Shown here: positions 5,826 to 12,056 of the stretch, piece after piece
Layout: each line of letters starts with the position of its first letter
Numbering within the stretch: the stretch's first letter is position 1
Source of the DNA: Syntrophopropionicum sp964397525
Lineage (GTDB): Bacteria > Bacillota > Desulfotomaculia > Desulfotomaculales > Pelotomaculaceae
Direction: 5' to 3'
Assembly: GCA_964397525.1 (NCBI GenBank)
Contig: CAYNIY010000044.1
Coordinates: 1-12,056, forward strand
Length of the DNA: 12,056 nt
Translations under genes and position numbers: made by a program
The notes under the pieces: model-generated
The model's database searches: none
What the model saw: the letters and a program-made list of their open reading frames with translations, nothing else
What the model was told of the DNA's origin: nothing

Positions 5826-5854
5826 TTGACATCTATATAACCGCTTGTTATGCT
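5826..5854 (+). promoter_or_regulatory. candidate promoter for fdhE-tatA-tatC
   Basis: A perfect TTGACA (5826-5831) stands 17 bases before TATGCT (5849-5854), a four-of-six -10 box. This predicts transcription start near 5861 and a leader of roughly 70 bases before fdhE. The rest of the 210-base divergent region (5719-5928) is AT-rich and shows no gene. Confidence 0.5.
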
Positions 5855-5928
5855 CATTCCATGCCTTAAAATTATTACAATCGTGATTATGAATAATTCT
5901 GACACAACACAGAGAAAGTGGGCGAAAT

Positions 5929-6747
5929 TTGTTAATGCGGACTTTATCATTAAGTGAAGTATTGGTGAACTTTCAAAAGGAATTTTTAAAGATCACAGTA
6001 AAGGAAGACGCCGTAGCTTTCAACATCCCTGAAGAAGCAACCTTGCGGCAGGAGCGGGTAAAAGGTACTCCACTGATTATTATATGCCCTCCGCGGGTAA
6101 AGGCCGAAGACTTCCTTGCTACCATGAAGCAGGTCGCCGGAATTATTAAATCTTTTATGCCCGAACTCGCCGCGGATACAGTGCAGATTGAGTCCGCCCT
6201 TCCTGTTGATCCTGCTGCACAGGAAGAATTTACCTCCTTGGCCTTTACGCCGGGCGCAGACATATTATCTTATTTAAAAACAGATCTTCCCCCTGAGACA
6301 TTCGGCTTTTTATTGAACCATACTGTAAAGCCATATATGCGGCAGTATGCTCGCAGCTTGAGTAATTATTTTGATCCGGAAACGTGGCTGCAAGGTTGCT
6401 GCCCGGTATGCGGCGGCAAACCCACCCTGGCGCTGCTGGAAAAAGAATACGGCGGGCGCTACCTTTACTGCAGTCTTTGCGAAACAAAGTGGCGCTTCCA
6501 CCGCCTTGGCTGTCCCTACTGCATAGACGACGAATCACACTTTTTCACAGTTGAGGGTATGGAAAAATACAGGGTATATTATTGTGAAAAGTGCCACGGG
6601 TATATTAAAACTATAGATGAGAAAAAAACAGGCGGTGAGGTGATAGACCTGTTTTGGGAAGATATAAATACCGTGCAGCTGGACATCCTTGCCATGCGTG
6701 AAGGTTATATCAATCAGCAGGCAGACCTTCAGGAAACTGAAAAATAA
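5929..6747 (+). CDS. fdhE: formate dehydrogenase accessory protein FdhE
   Basis: Product of 272 aa from the TTG at 5929, or two residues shorter from the ATG at 5935; the ribosome site is weak (AAAGTGGG) for either. The C-terminal half has the four CxxC pairs typical of FdhE: C158-C161 in CCPVCGG, then YCSLC, GCPYC and YCEKC, interleaved with WRFHRLGC and HGYIKTID. These form rubredoxin-like knuckles that bind iron. In E. coli FdhE binds the catalytic subunits of the Tat-exported respiratory formate dehydrogenases and is required for their activity. The N-terminal 150 residues are the less conserved helical part. It opens a plus-strand group with tatA (70 bases on) and tatC, upstream of the formate dehydrogenase genes, which agrees with a role in maturing that enzyme before export. 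Confidence 0.92.
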   Translation: MLMRTLSLSEVLVNFQKEFLKITVKEDAVAFNIPEEATLRQERVKGTPLIIICPPRVKAEDFLATMKQVAGIIKSFMPELAADTVQIESALPVDPAAQEEFTSLAFTPGADILSYLKTDLPPETFGFLLNHTVKPYMRQYARSLSNYFDPETWLQGCCPVCGGKPTLALLEKEYGGRYLYCSLCETKWRFHRLGCPYCIDDESHFFTVEGMEKYRVYYCEKCHGYIKTIDEKKTGGEVIDLFWEDINTVQLDILAMREGYINQQADLQETEK

Positions 6748-6765
6748 TGTTTACTGCAGGAATCA

Positions 6766-6784
6766 ATTACAACCGTGTTGTAAT
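6766..6784 (+). other. 8-bp perfect hairpin between fdhE and tatA
   Basis: ATTACAAC and GTTGTAAT pair perfectly around CGT, in the 70-base gap before tatA. The T-content after it (AATTTATAAAAA) is too broken for a good intrinsic terminator. It could be a partial terminator, an mRNA processing or stability element, or a dyad operator; nothing further can be said. Confidence 0.35.
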
Positions 6785-6817
6785 AATTTATAAAAATTTG
6801 AAAGAGGTGAATATTTA

Positions 6818-7036
6818 ATGCCGCATATCGGAGCAACTGAGTTGATTTTAGTTTTAGCCCTGGCTTTAATCATTTTTGGACCTGGAAAACTGCCGGATCT
6901 TGGCAAGGCAGTAGGCAAGACGATGAGGGAATTCCGCCGTTCCTCAGCAGAAATGATGGATGAGGCAGAGGCTGTCGCTGCCAGTGTAAAAACAGAAGAT
7001 GCAAAAATAACTGAGACAGCAAAAGCAGGTTCCTGA
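6818..7036 (+). CDS. tatA: twin-arginine translocase subunit TatA
   Basis: Product of 72 aa, standard for TatA. One membrane helix (about residues 7-20, ELILVLALALIIFGP) is followed by the conserved FGPGKLPDLGKAVGKTMREFR hinge and amphipathic helix, then a polar, acidic tail. TatA forms the variable-size pore that carries folded, cofactor-loaded proteins across the membrane. A clear GAAAGAGGTG ribosome site lies before the ATG. There is no separate tatB, so this is the minimal TatA-TatC type common in Gram-positive bacteria, where TatA does both jobs. It lies between fdhE and tatC, next to a formate dehydrogenase with a twin-arginine signal. Confidence 0.95.
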   Translation: MPHIGATELILVLALALIIFGPGKLPDLGKAVGKTMREFRRSSAEMMDEAEAVAASVKTEDAKITETAKAGS

Positions 7037-7091
7037 TATAGAACCCATGAATTGCACATGTCACAAACACCGCACATTGAGAGGGTAAAAA

Positions 7092-7865
7092 ATGGCTAAA
7101 AAGACCGACGAAATGCCGATAATGGAACACATGGAGGAACTGCGTCGGGTTTTAATCGTATCAGCTATTGCCACATTAGTATTGGCTGTAGCCGCTTATT
7201 TTTTCAGCGACTGGATTTTGGCTGCTTTAATGGAGCCGCTGACAAATATCGGCCATAAAGTATTTTTTACCGGTGTGACCGAGGCTATATTCGTCAAGCT
7301 CAAGATATCATTTTTTGCTGGTTTTTTAGCTGCCCTGCCTATTATACTGTGGCAGATCTGGAGCTTTGTCATACCCGCTCTTAAAAAAAATGAAAGAGTG
7401 GCCTTTTCCCTTTTTGTGATCATATCTTTTCTTTGTTTTATCGGCGGGGTGGCTTTTGGATTCTTTGGTGTATACCGTTACGGCGTTACATTTTTACTCC
7501 AGTTTGCCGGTCCTACCCTGTTCCCGATGCTGACCATTGACAAGTACATTTCATTTACCATCTCTTTTCTGCTGCCCTTTGGCATTGTCTTCGAACTACC
7601 TTTAGTCAGCTATTTTCTGGCCAGGCTTGGCTTTGTCAGCTATGCTTTTTTAGCTAAAAACAGGCGCTACGCAATATTGGTGGCAGTGGTTACAGCTGCA
7701 GTGATCACACCCACCCCTGACATAATCACCTGTTTAATAGTCAGCGGTCCCATGTACCTGCTTTTCGAGTTTAGCGTACTCGTAGTGCGAATAACTGAGC
7801 GTAGAATCGCCCGCAGGAAAAAACGGGAGCAGCTGGAAGAAATGACGGATGCGCAGACACTGTAA
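7092..7865 (+). CDS. tatC: twin-arginine translocase subunit TatC
   Basis: Product of 257 aa with six predicted membrane helices, the family norm. The N-terminus MPIMEHMEELRRVL carries the conserved HxxELR cytoplasmic segment that recognises the twin-arginine motif. Other family segments are EAIFVKLKISFFAGFLAALPIIL, the periplasmic-side FPMLTIDKYISF and the FGIVFELPL region, with the Glu of FELP conserved in membrane helix 4. The charged tail (RRIARRKKREQLEE) is cytoplasmic. GAGAGGG six bases before the ATG is the ribosome site; it follows tatA by 55 bases, in one operon. Together with TatA it should export the formate dehydrogenase catalytic subunit encoded downstream. Confidence 0.95.
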   Translation: MAKKTDEMPIMEHMEELRRVLIVSAIATLVLAVAAYFFSDWILAALMEPLTNIGHKVFFTGVTEAIFVKLKISFFAGFLAALPIILWQIWSFVIPALKKNERVAFSLFVIISFLCFIGGVAFGFFGVYRYGVTFLLQFAGPTLFPMLTIDKYISFTISFLLPFGIVFELPLVSYFLARLGFVSYAFLAKNRRYAILVAVVTAAVITPTPDIITCLIVSGPMYLLFEFSVLVVRITERRIARRKKREQLEEMTDAQTL

Positions 7866-8138
7866 CATTAGCTCTTTCTAAGTGACAAGATAAAATATTT
7901 CTTTATAAAACAATGATATTTTTGTTTTGTTTGCAGGTAAAATAATGTGTATACAGAATTAAATAAATTTAATAACCTTTAGGCATATCATATAATTTAT
8001 TAATGGATTAATAACTATATTAAATCTTTAAACAAGTGATATAGTCTAAGGATTAAAGATTCAAGAAAGGAGAGGGAAAATACACAGAGATATTTAAAGT
8101 AGAGGGTAAGATATTTTTTCAGTAATCAAATCTTAAAC
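7866..8138 (+). promoter_or_regulatory. AT-rich intergenic region with candidate promoters for the formate dehydrogenase operon
   Basis: No gene is visible in these 273 bases. A weak AT-only stem (AAAATAT 7892-7898 with ATATTTT 7916-7922) followed by TTG and T-rich sequence could end the tat transcript. Two -10 candidates precede the riboswitch: TATAAT at 7991-7996 with only a poor -35 (TTAATA 7969-7974), and an extended -10 TGaTATAGT at 8037-8045. The second would start the transcript about 90 bases before the aptamer. A purine-rich AAAGGAGAGGG near 8070 looks like a ribosome site but is followed by no start codon at a usable distance. Confidence 0.35.
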
Positions 8139-8238
8139 ATCTCCGAGCCTGGCGATCTAAATCTTTTTCAAGATACGATTTCCAGGACGTTAGGGTATAC
8201 AGGGAAACCGGTGTGCCTCCCAGCCTTGGAAAGGAGAT
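8139..8238 (+). ncRNA. probable molybdenum/tungsten cofactor (Moco/Tuco) riboswitch
   Basis: A structured leader sits just upstream of a molybdo/tungsto-enzyme gene. P1 is ATCTCC (8139-8144) with GGAGAT (8233-8238). A second arm pairs CCTGG (8148-8152) with CCAGG (8182-8186), and inside it ATC with GAT and ATCTT (8161-8165) with AAGAT (8170-8174). The 3' half has conserved-looking blocks GGACGTTAGGG, CAGGGAAACCGG, TGCCTCCCA and TTGGAAAGGAG, including AGGG with CCTCCC and CCTT with AAGG. From memory these blocks (CTCCGAGCC at the 5' end, GGAAAGG at the 3' end) match the Moco RNA motif, known upstream of Moco synthesis, molybdate transport and Mo-enzyme genes. The 3' P1 strand contains the ribosome site of the following leader ORF, so ligand binding would block translation. 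Moco versus Tuco class is not resolved. Confidence 0.72.
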
Positions 8239-8246
8239 CAAACGAG

Positions 8247-8285
8247 ATGACTGAGAACGCGCACTTTTATGTCAAAGGAGGTTAA
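8247..8285 (+). CDS. 12-codon leader peptide ORF upstream of the formate dehydrogenase
   Basis: An ATG at 8247 preceded, at about ten bases, by AAAGGAG opens a short frame, MTENAHFYVKGG, ending in TAA at 8283-8285. Its ribosome site is in the P1 strand of the riboswitch. Its stop is four bases before the GTG start of the formate dehydrogenase, and its last codons overlap that gene's AAGGAGG ribosome site. Ribosomes finishing the leader would be placed to start the next gene, or would cover its ribosome site. The sequence is too short to judge conservation; it may be a chance ORF. Confidence 0.45.
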   Translation: MTENAHFYVKGG

Positions 8286-8289
8286 GTTT

Positions 8290-11200
8290 GTGAAGCAAAA
8301 AGTCAGTCGTCGCGATTTTTTGAAGTACTTTGGTCTGGGCACCGCCGGAACAGCATTTCTAGGTGGGGTTGGCGCTGTGCCGGCTCTTGCCAGCACAGCA
8401 GCTGAAAATTTGCCAACTTTTGATTTGGGTCCCTTTAAAATTGAAAAAGCAAAAGAGACTGCTTCGGTCTGCGCATTTTGCGGAGTCGGCTGCGGTCTGA
8501 TTGTCTATGCCGATGAAAAAGGGGAAAGAGTACTTCATATCGAAGGCGACCCGGACAATCCCAACAATGAAGGCTCCATGTGCTGCAAAGGTATCGCGCT
8601 TGGCGACGCCAACACCATAGTTGACAAAAAACGCAACAGGGTCGTTAACGACCGCAGGATCATGGATGTGCTTTACCGCGCCCCCAACAGCGCCAAATGG
8701 GAAAAGAAAAGCTGGGAATGGGCACTTTCTGAAATTGCCAAGAGGGTAAAAGCTACCAGAGATGAGACATTCGAAGAAAAGGACGCCAACGGGGTTACCG
8801 TGAACCGCTCCCCGGCTATCGCCCATATCGGCAGCGCGTCCTGTGACAACGAAGAAAACTATCTCTTTACAAAAATGCAGCGTGCCATGGGAGTCATTAA
8901 CCTTGACCACCACGCCCGCCTCTGACACTCCTCCACAGTGGCCGGTCTTGGCCAAACGTTCGGCAGGGGTGTAATGACCAACAGTTTCCCTGATTATCAG
9001 AATACAGACGTATTCTTAATCATCGGCGCCAATCCTGCGGAAAACCACCCGCAGATTATGAGGCACCTTGGTATTGCCGTAGCTAAAAGAGGCGCGAAGG
9101 TGATCGTGGCCGATCCCAGGTTTACTAAAACGGCTGCTAAAGCTGATATTTTCGCACCGCTTCGCCCCGGTACAGACATTGCCTTCCTTTATGGCATCAT
9201 GAATTATGCCATCCAAAACGGACTTTATTTCTATGATTACGTCCATAATTATACCAACGCTTCCTACCTGGTCAGCCCGGACTATGCCTTAACAGAAGGC
9301 GCCTTTACCGGTTTGACGGAGAAGGACGGCAAATTCTCTTATAATACTGCCAGCTGGGCATACCAGAAAGACGGGGATGTGATCAGGAAAGACCCATCCC
9401 TGCAGGATCCGTTATGTGTATTCCAAATCCTGAAGAAGCATGTCGCCCGTTATGACATCAAAACCGTTTGCCGCATCACTGGCACTTCGGAAGAAACATT
9501 CAAAAATGTATGCGACCTTTATTGTTCCACCGGCAAGCCTGATAAAGCCGGCAACCTGATCTACGCCATGGGCATCACCCAGCACACTTACGGCAGCCAG
9601 AACGTGCGGGCGACCGCCATGCTGCAGCTGCTGTTAGGCAACGTCGGCATCGCCGGCGGCGGCGTCAACGCCCAGCGCGGTGAGTCAAACGTGCAGGGGT
9701 CCACAGACCAGGGTGTGCTTTATCACCTTTTGACCGGCTACCTTGGCGCACCAAGCGCGACTGCGCATAAAAACCTCAAGGAATACTTGGAAAAAGAAAC
9801 GCCCAAGACTAGTTTCTGGACCAATAAGCCTAAGTTCCTGGTCAGCATGCTGAAGGCCTGGTACGGAGCCAAGGCTACCAAGGAAAACGACTTCTGTTTC
9901 GATTATATTCCCAAGCATGACGGCAAGGACCACTCCCACCAGGCAATATTTGAACTCATGTCCCAAGGGAAAATCAAGGGTTACTTCGCCTGGGGCCAGA
10001 ACCCGGCAGTTGGCGGTCCTAATGCCACAGTAGCCCGCAAGGCGCTGGAAAACCTGGACTGGATGGTAGGCGTTGACTTATTCGAGACTGAGACAGTTTC
10101 TTTCTGGAAGAGACCTGGCGTCAACCCGGCAACTATCAAGACCGAGGTCTTCCTGCTGCCGACCGCCTTCTCCTATGAAAAAGAAGGTACTGTGGCCAAT
10201 AGCTCGCGCTGGATCCAGTGGCGCTGGAAAGCGGTTGAGCCCCCCGGGGTGGCCAAGAGCGATCTCTGGATTGCCTATGAAATATTCAAGGCTGTCCGCA
10301 AGGAATACGAAGCCGGCGGCAAGTTCCCCGCCCCCATCCTGGATTGCACATGGGATTATGACATGCCTGGTCACGACGAGCCTGATATTGTAAAAGTAGC
10401 CAACGAAATGAACGGATATAATGTGGCTGACGGATCCGTGCTTGATTCCTTCGCCAAGCTCAAGGACGACGGCAGCACGGCCTGCGGTCAATGGATCTAC
10501 ACCGGCTACATGTTTATTGACCCGGTGCTGAAAGTACCCGCCTCACACCGGCGCAGCCGGGAAGACAAGAGCGGCCTGGGCCTCTATCCCAAATGGTCCT
10601 TTGCCTGGCCGGCCAACCGGCGTATCGTCTACAACCGCAACTCAGCTGATCCCTCCGGCAAACCGTGGGATCCGAAGAGAATGCTGGTTTCCTGGGACGG
10701 TGCGGCATGGGTCAACAACGACGTGCCTGACTTTGGCTTTAAGGATGCGGCAACTGGCGCCTTTATCACCCCGGATAAATCAGCTGTGAACTCCTTCCTG
10801 ATGACGACGGAAGGCCAGGGCAGGCTATTTGCCCCGGTAGGCATGAAAGACGGCCCGATGCCGGAACACTACGAGCCGGTGGAAAGCCCGGTCAAGAATA
10901 TCATGGGCAAACAGCAGAGCAACCCCATCACCGCCTATTACAAGGGGGACTTTGCCAAACTCGCCGAAGTGGGCAGCACGGACTTCCCATATGTCGGATC
11001 TACCCACCGCCTGGTCGAGCATTACCAGAGCGGCGCGGTAACGAGGAACTGCCCCAACCTGGCGGAAATGATGCCGGAAATGTTTGTGACCATATCGCCG
11101 AACCTGGCCAAGAAAATAGGTGTGGTTCCGGGTGATATGGTAGCTGTCAGCTCTATCCGCGGCGAGATTAAGTGCAGAGCAAATGTGCTGCCGATAGTCA

Positions 11201-11373
11201 AGCCGATGAATATTGACGGCAAAGAAGTAGAAATAATCGGCATACCCTGGCACTGGGGTTACTCGGGATTGGCCACCGGCACTACGGCTAACGACATAAC
11301 GCCATCCGTCGGGGATGCCAACACACAGATCCCAGAGTCCAAAGCTTTCCTCTGCAACGTCAAGAAAGCATAA
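8290..11373 (+). CDS. selenocysteine-containing formate dehydrogenase, catalytic (alpha) subunit, Tat-exported
   Basis: Catalytic subunit of an FDH-N-type enzyme oxidising formate to CO2 at a Mo or W bis-pterin site. The in-frame TGA at 8923-8925 is read as selenocysteine (Sec212): flanking sequence HARL-U-HSSTVAGLGQTFGRG matches the family without a break. The product is 1027 aa. The start is taken as GTG 8290, eight bases after AAGGAGG; the ATG at 8269 has no ribosome site and would put that site in the coding region. Residues 1-36 are a twin-arginine signal (SRRDFLK at 6-12, hydrophobic stretch, PALA). C61, C64, C68 and C98 bind one [4Fe-4S] cluster (CAFCGVGC...MCCKG). RGESNVQGSTD and AWGQNPAVGGPN are pterin-binding segments; the C-terminal domain has VTISPNLAKKIGVVPGD. 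It is followed 43 bases later by the FeS subunit. SelA, SelB and tRNA-Sec must be encoded elsewhere. Translation is probably governed by the riboswitch and leader ORF upstream. Confidence 0.95.
8923..8972 (+). promoter_or_regulatory. SECIS element directing selenocysteine insertion
   Basis: Directly after the TGA the mRNA can form a hairpin. The lower stem pairs ACACTCC (8925-8931) with GGGGTGT (8966-8972), including one G-U pair. After an internal loop the upper stem pairs TGGCC (8939-8943) with GGCCA (8950-8954). The loop is GGTCTT, holding the GGUCU that SelB recognises in the E. coli fdhF and fdnG hairpins. All of it lies in coding sequence, as in other bacterial SECIS elements. Confidence 0.8.
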
Positions 11374-11416
11374 GATATAAACACCTTAAATCCAAGCAGA
11401 AACCGGAGGTGTAACG

Positions 11417-12056
11417 ATGTCAAAAGGTGTACTGGTTGACGTTACCAGATGTATTGGCTGCCGCAGCTGCCAGGTCTCCTGTAAATCATGGAACGACCTG
11501 CCAGCTAAAGTGGGCGAATTCTCCAACTTATGGGACAGCCCCGGAAAATTGAGCGCTGATACCTGGACCAACGTAAACTACTATTTAATCGAAGATGGCG
11601 ACAAACTGATGTGGCGTCATGTTAAAAGACAGTGCATGCACTGCAATGAGCCCGCCTGCGAGTCCGCCTGCTTTACCCATTCGTTTGTTAAAACCAAAGA
11701 AGGAGCGGTCATCTACAAGCCGACTGAACTGAACAAGGATTACTGCGTCGGCTGCCGCTACTGCATGATCGCCTGCCCCTTCGGCGTACCAGGCTTCCAG
11801 TGGGAAAAAGCATTCCCCTATGTGCAGAAGTGCGTTTTTTGCTACGACCGCGCAAAGCAGGAAGGCCTCGAGCCTGCCTGCGTGACATCCTGCCCCACAG
11901 GCACCTTAACCTACGGGGACAGGGAAGACATGCTGGCCCTGGGTCGTGAAAGAATAAGCAAAGACCCCAGGTATATCAACCATATTTACGGTGAGCATGA
12001 GTACGGCGGTACTTCCTGGCTGTATATATCCGATGTTCCTTTCGATAAAATCGGCT
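11417..12056 (+). CDS. formate dehydrogenase iron-sulfur (beta) subunit, four [4Fe-4S] clusters, partial
   Basis: The frame starts at an ATG six bases after GGAGGT and stays open to the window end (213 codons seen). Sixteen cysteines form four ferredoxin-type groups: C12/15/18/22, C73/76/81/85, C110/113/116/120 and C139/142/155/159. This is the FdnH/FdoH/HybA layout, which conducts electrons from the catalytic subunit to a membrane partner. There is no signal peptide, so it should leave the cell bound to its Tat-targeted partner. The C-terminal end, which in FdnH carries a membrane anchor, and any cytochrome b subunit are beyond the edge. Confidence 0.93.
   Translation, partial: MSKGVLVDVTRCIGCRSCQVSCKSWNDLPAKVGEFSNLWDSPGKLSADTWTNVNYYLIEDGDKLMWRHVKRQCMHCNEPACESACFTHSFVKTKEGAVIYKPTELNKDYCVGCRYCMIACPFGVPGFQWEKAFPYVQKCVFCYDRAKQEGLEPACVTSCPTGTLTYGDREDMLALGRERISKDPRYINHIYGEHEYGGTSWLYISDVPFDKIG

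Noticed and set aside
8269..8289. Upstream ATG as the formate dehydrogenase start
   Set aside because: No ribosome site before it, while a perfect AAGGAGG lies inside this segment at the right distance for GTG 8290; the Tat signal also begins normally from GTG.
8923..8925. TGA taken as a frameshift, nonsense mutation or pseudogene mark
   Set aside because: Frame is preserved, flanking residues match the family on both sides, this is the known Sec site and a SECIS-like hairpin follows.
8359..8955. 198-codon antisense frame within the formate dehydrogenase gene
   Set aside because: Shadow of a strongly constrained coding sequence, no ribosome site or family match.

Overview
The window looks like a contig from a spore-former-type anaerobic Firmicute, most like the Peptococcaceae/Desulfotomaculia group (inference from gene families: UvsE, a YraN/RnhB pair, a selenocysteine formate dehydrogenase with minimal TatA/TatC, strong AGGAGG ribosome sites and dispersed GGGACGGTTC repeats). 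It is probably a draft or metagenome assembly, because it holds one 100-N scaffold gap.

Region 1 (1-2160, minus strand). A small helical protein of unknown function, a UV damage endonuclease (UvsE), a small acidic protein with three copies of a QHIRDxYQK-like repeat, and a small helix-turn-helix protein. A strong hairpin plus T-run separates the repeat protein from uvsE and overlaps a false N-terminal extension of uvsE.

Region 2 (2160-2870). A repeat-rich accessory stretch: a tandem 19-bp repeat, a small Cys-rich protein that looks like an HNH-fold protein with its catalytic residues lost, a 19-bp perfect inverted repeat, and the assembly gap. The gap is bounded by identical 55-bp flanks and is probably a graph-overlap artefact.

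Region 3 (2871-5718). YifB/ComM-type Mg-chelatase-like ATPase on the plus strand, converging on a rnhB-yraN pair on the minus strand that overlaps by 4 bp (ATGA). The convergent junction carries a tandem 35-bp repeat related to the one in region 2. RnhB has Met in place of the Arg of its GRG motif.

Region 4 (5719-12056, plus strand). A formate dehydrogenase maturation and export module: fdhE, tatA, tatC, then a 270-base AT-rich gap, a probable molybdenum/tungsten cofactor riboswitch, a 12-codon leader ORF, a full-length selenocysteine-containing formate dehydrogenase catalytic subunit (TGA at 8923-8925 read as Sec, with a SECIS-like hairpin directly after it), and the start of the four-cluster [4Fe-4S] electron-transfer subunit, cut by the window end. 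The catalytic subunit has a textbook twin-arginine signal (SRRDFLK). The genes thus form one story: FdhE matures the enzyme, TatAC exports it, the riboswitch matches enzyme synthesis to cofactor supply, and the FeS subunit takes the electrons outside the cytoplasm.

The most interesting points are the riboswitch whose P1 strand holds the leader ORF's ribosome site, with that ORF ending 4 nt before the fdhA GTG; the Sec codon and SECIS; the RnhB GMG motif; the degenerate HNH protein bordered by an inverted repeat; and the triple-repeat protein next to UvsE.
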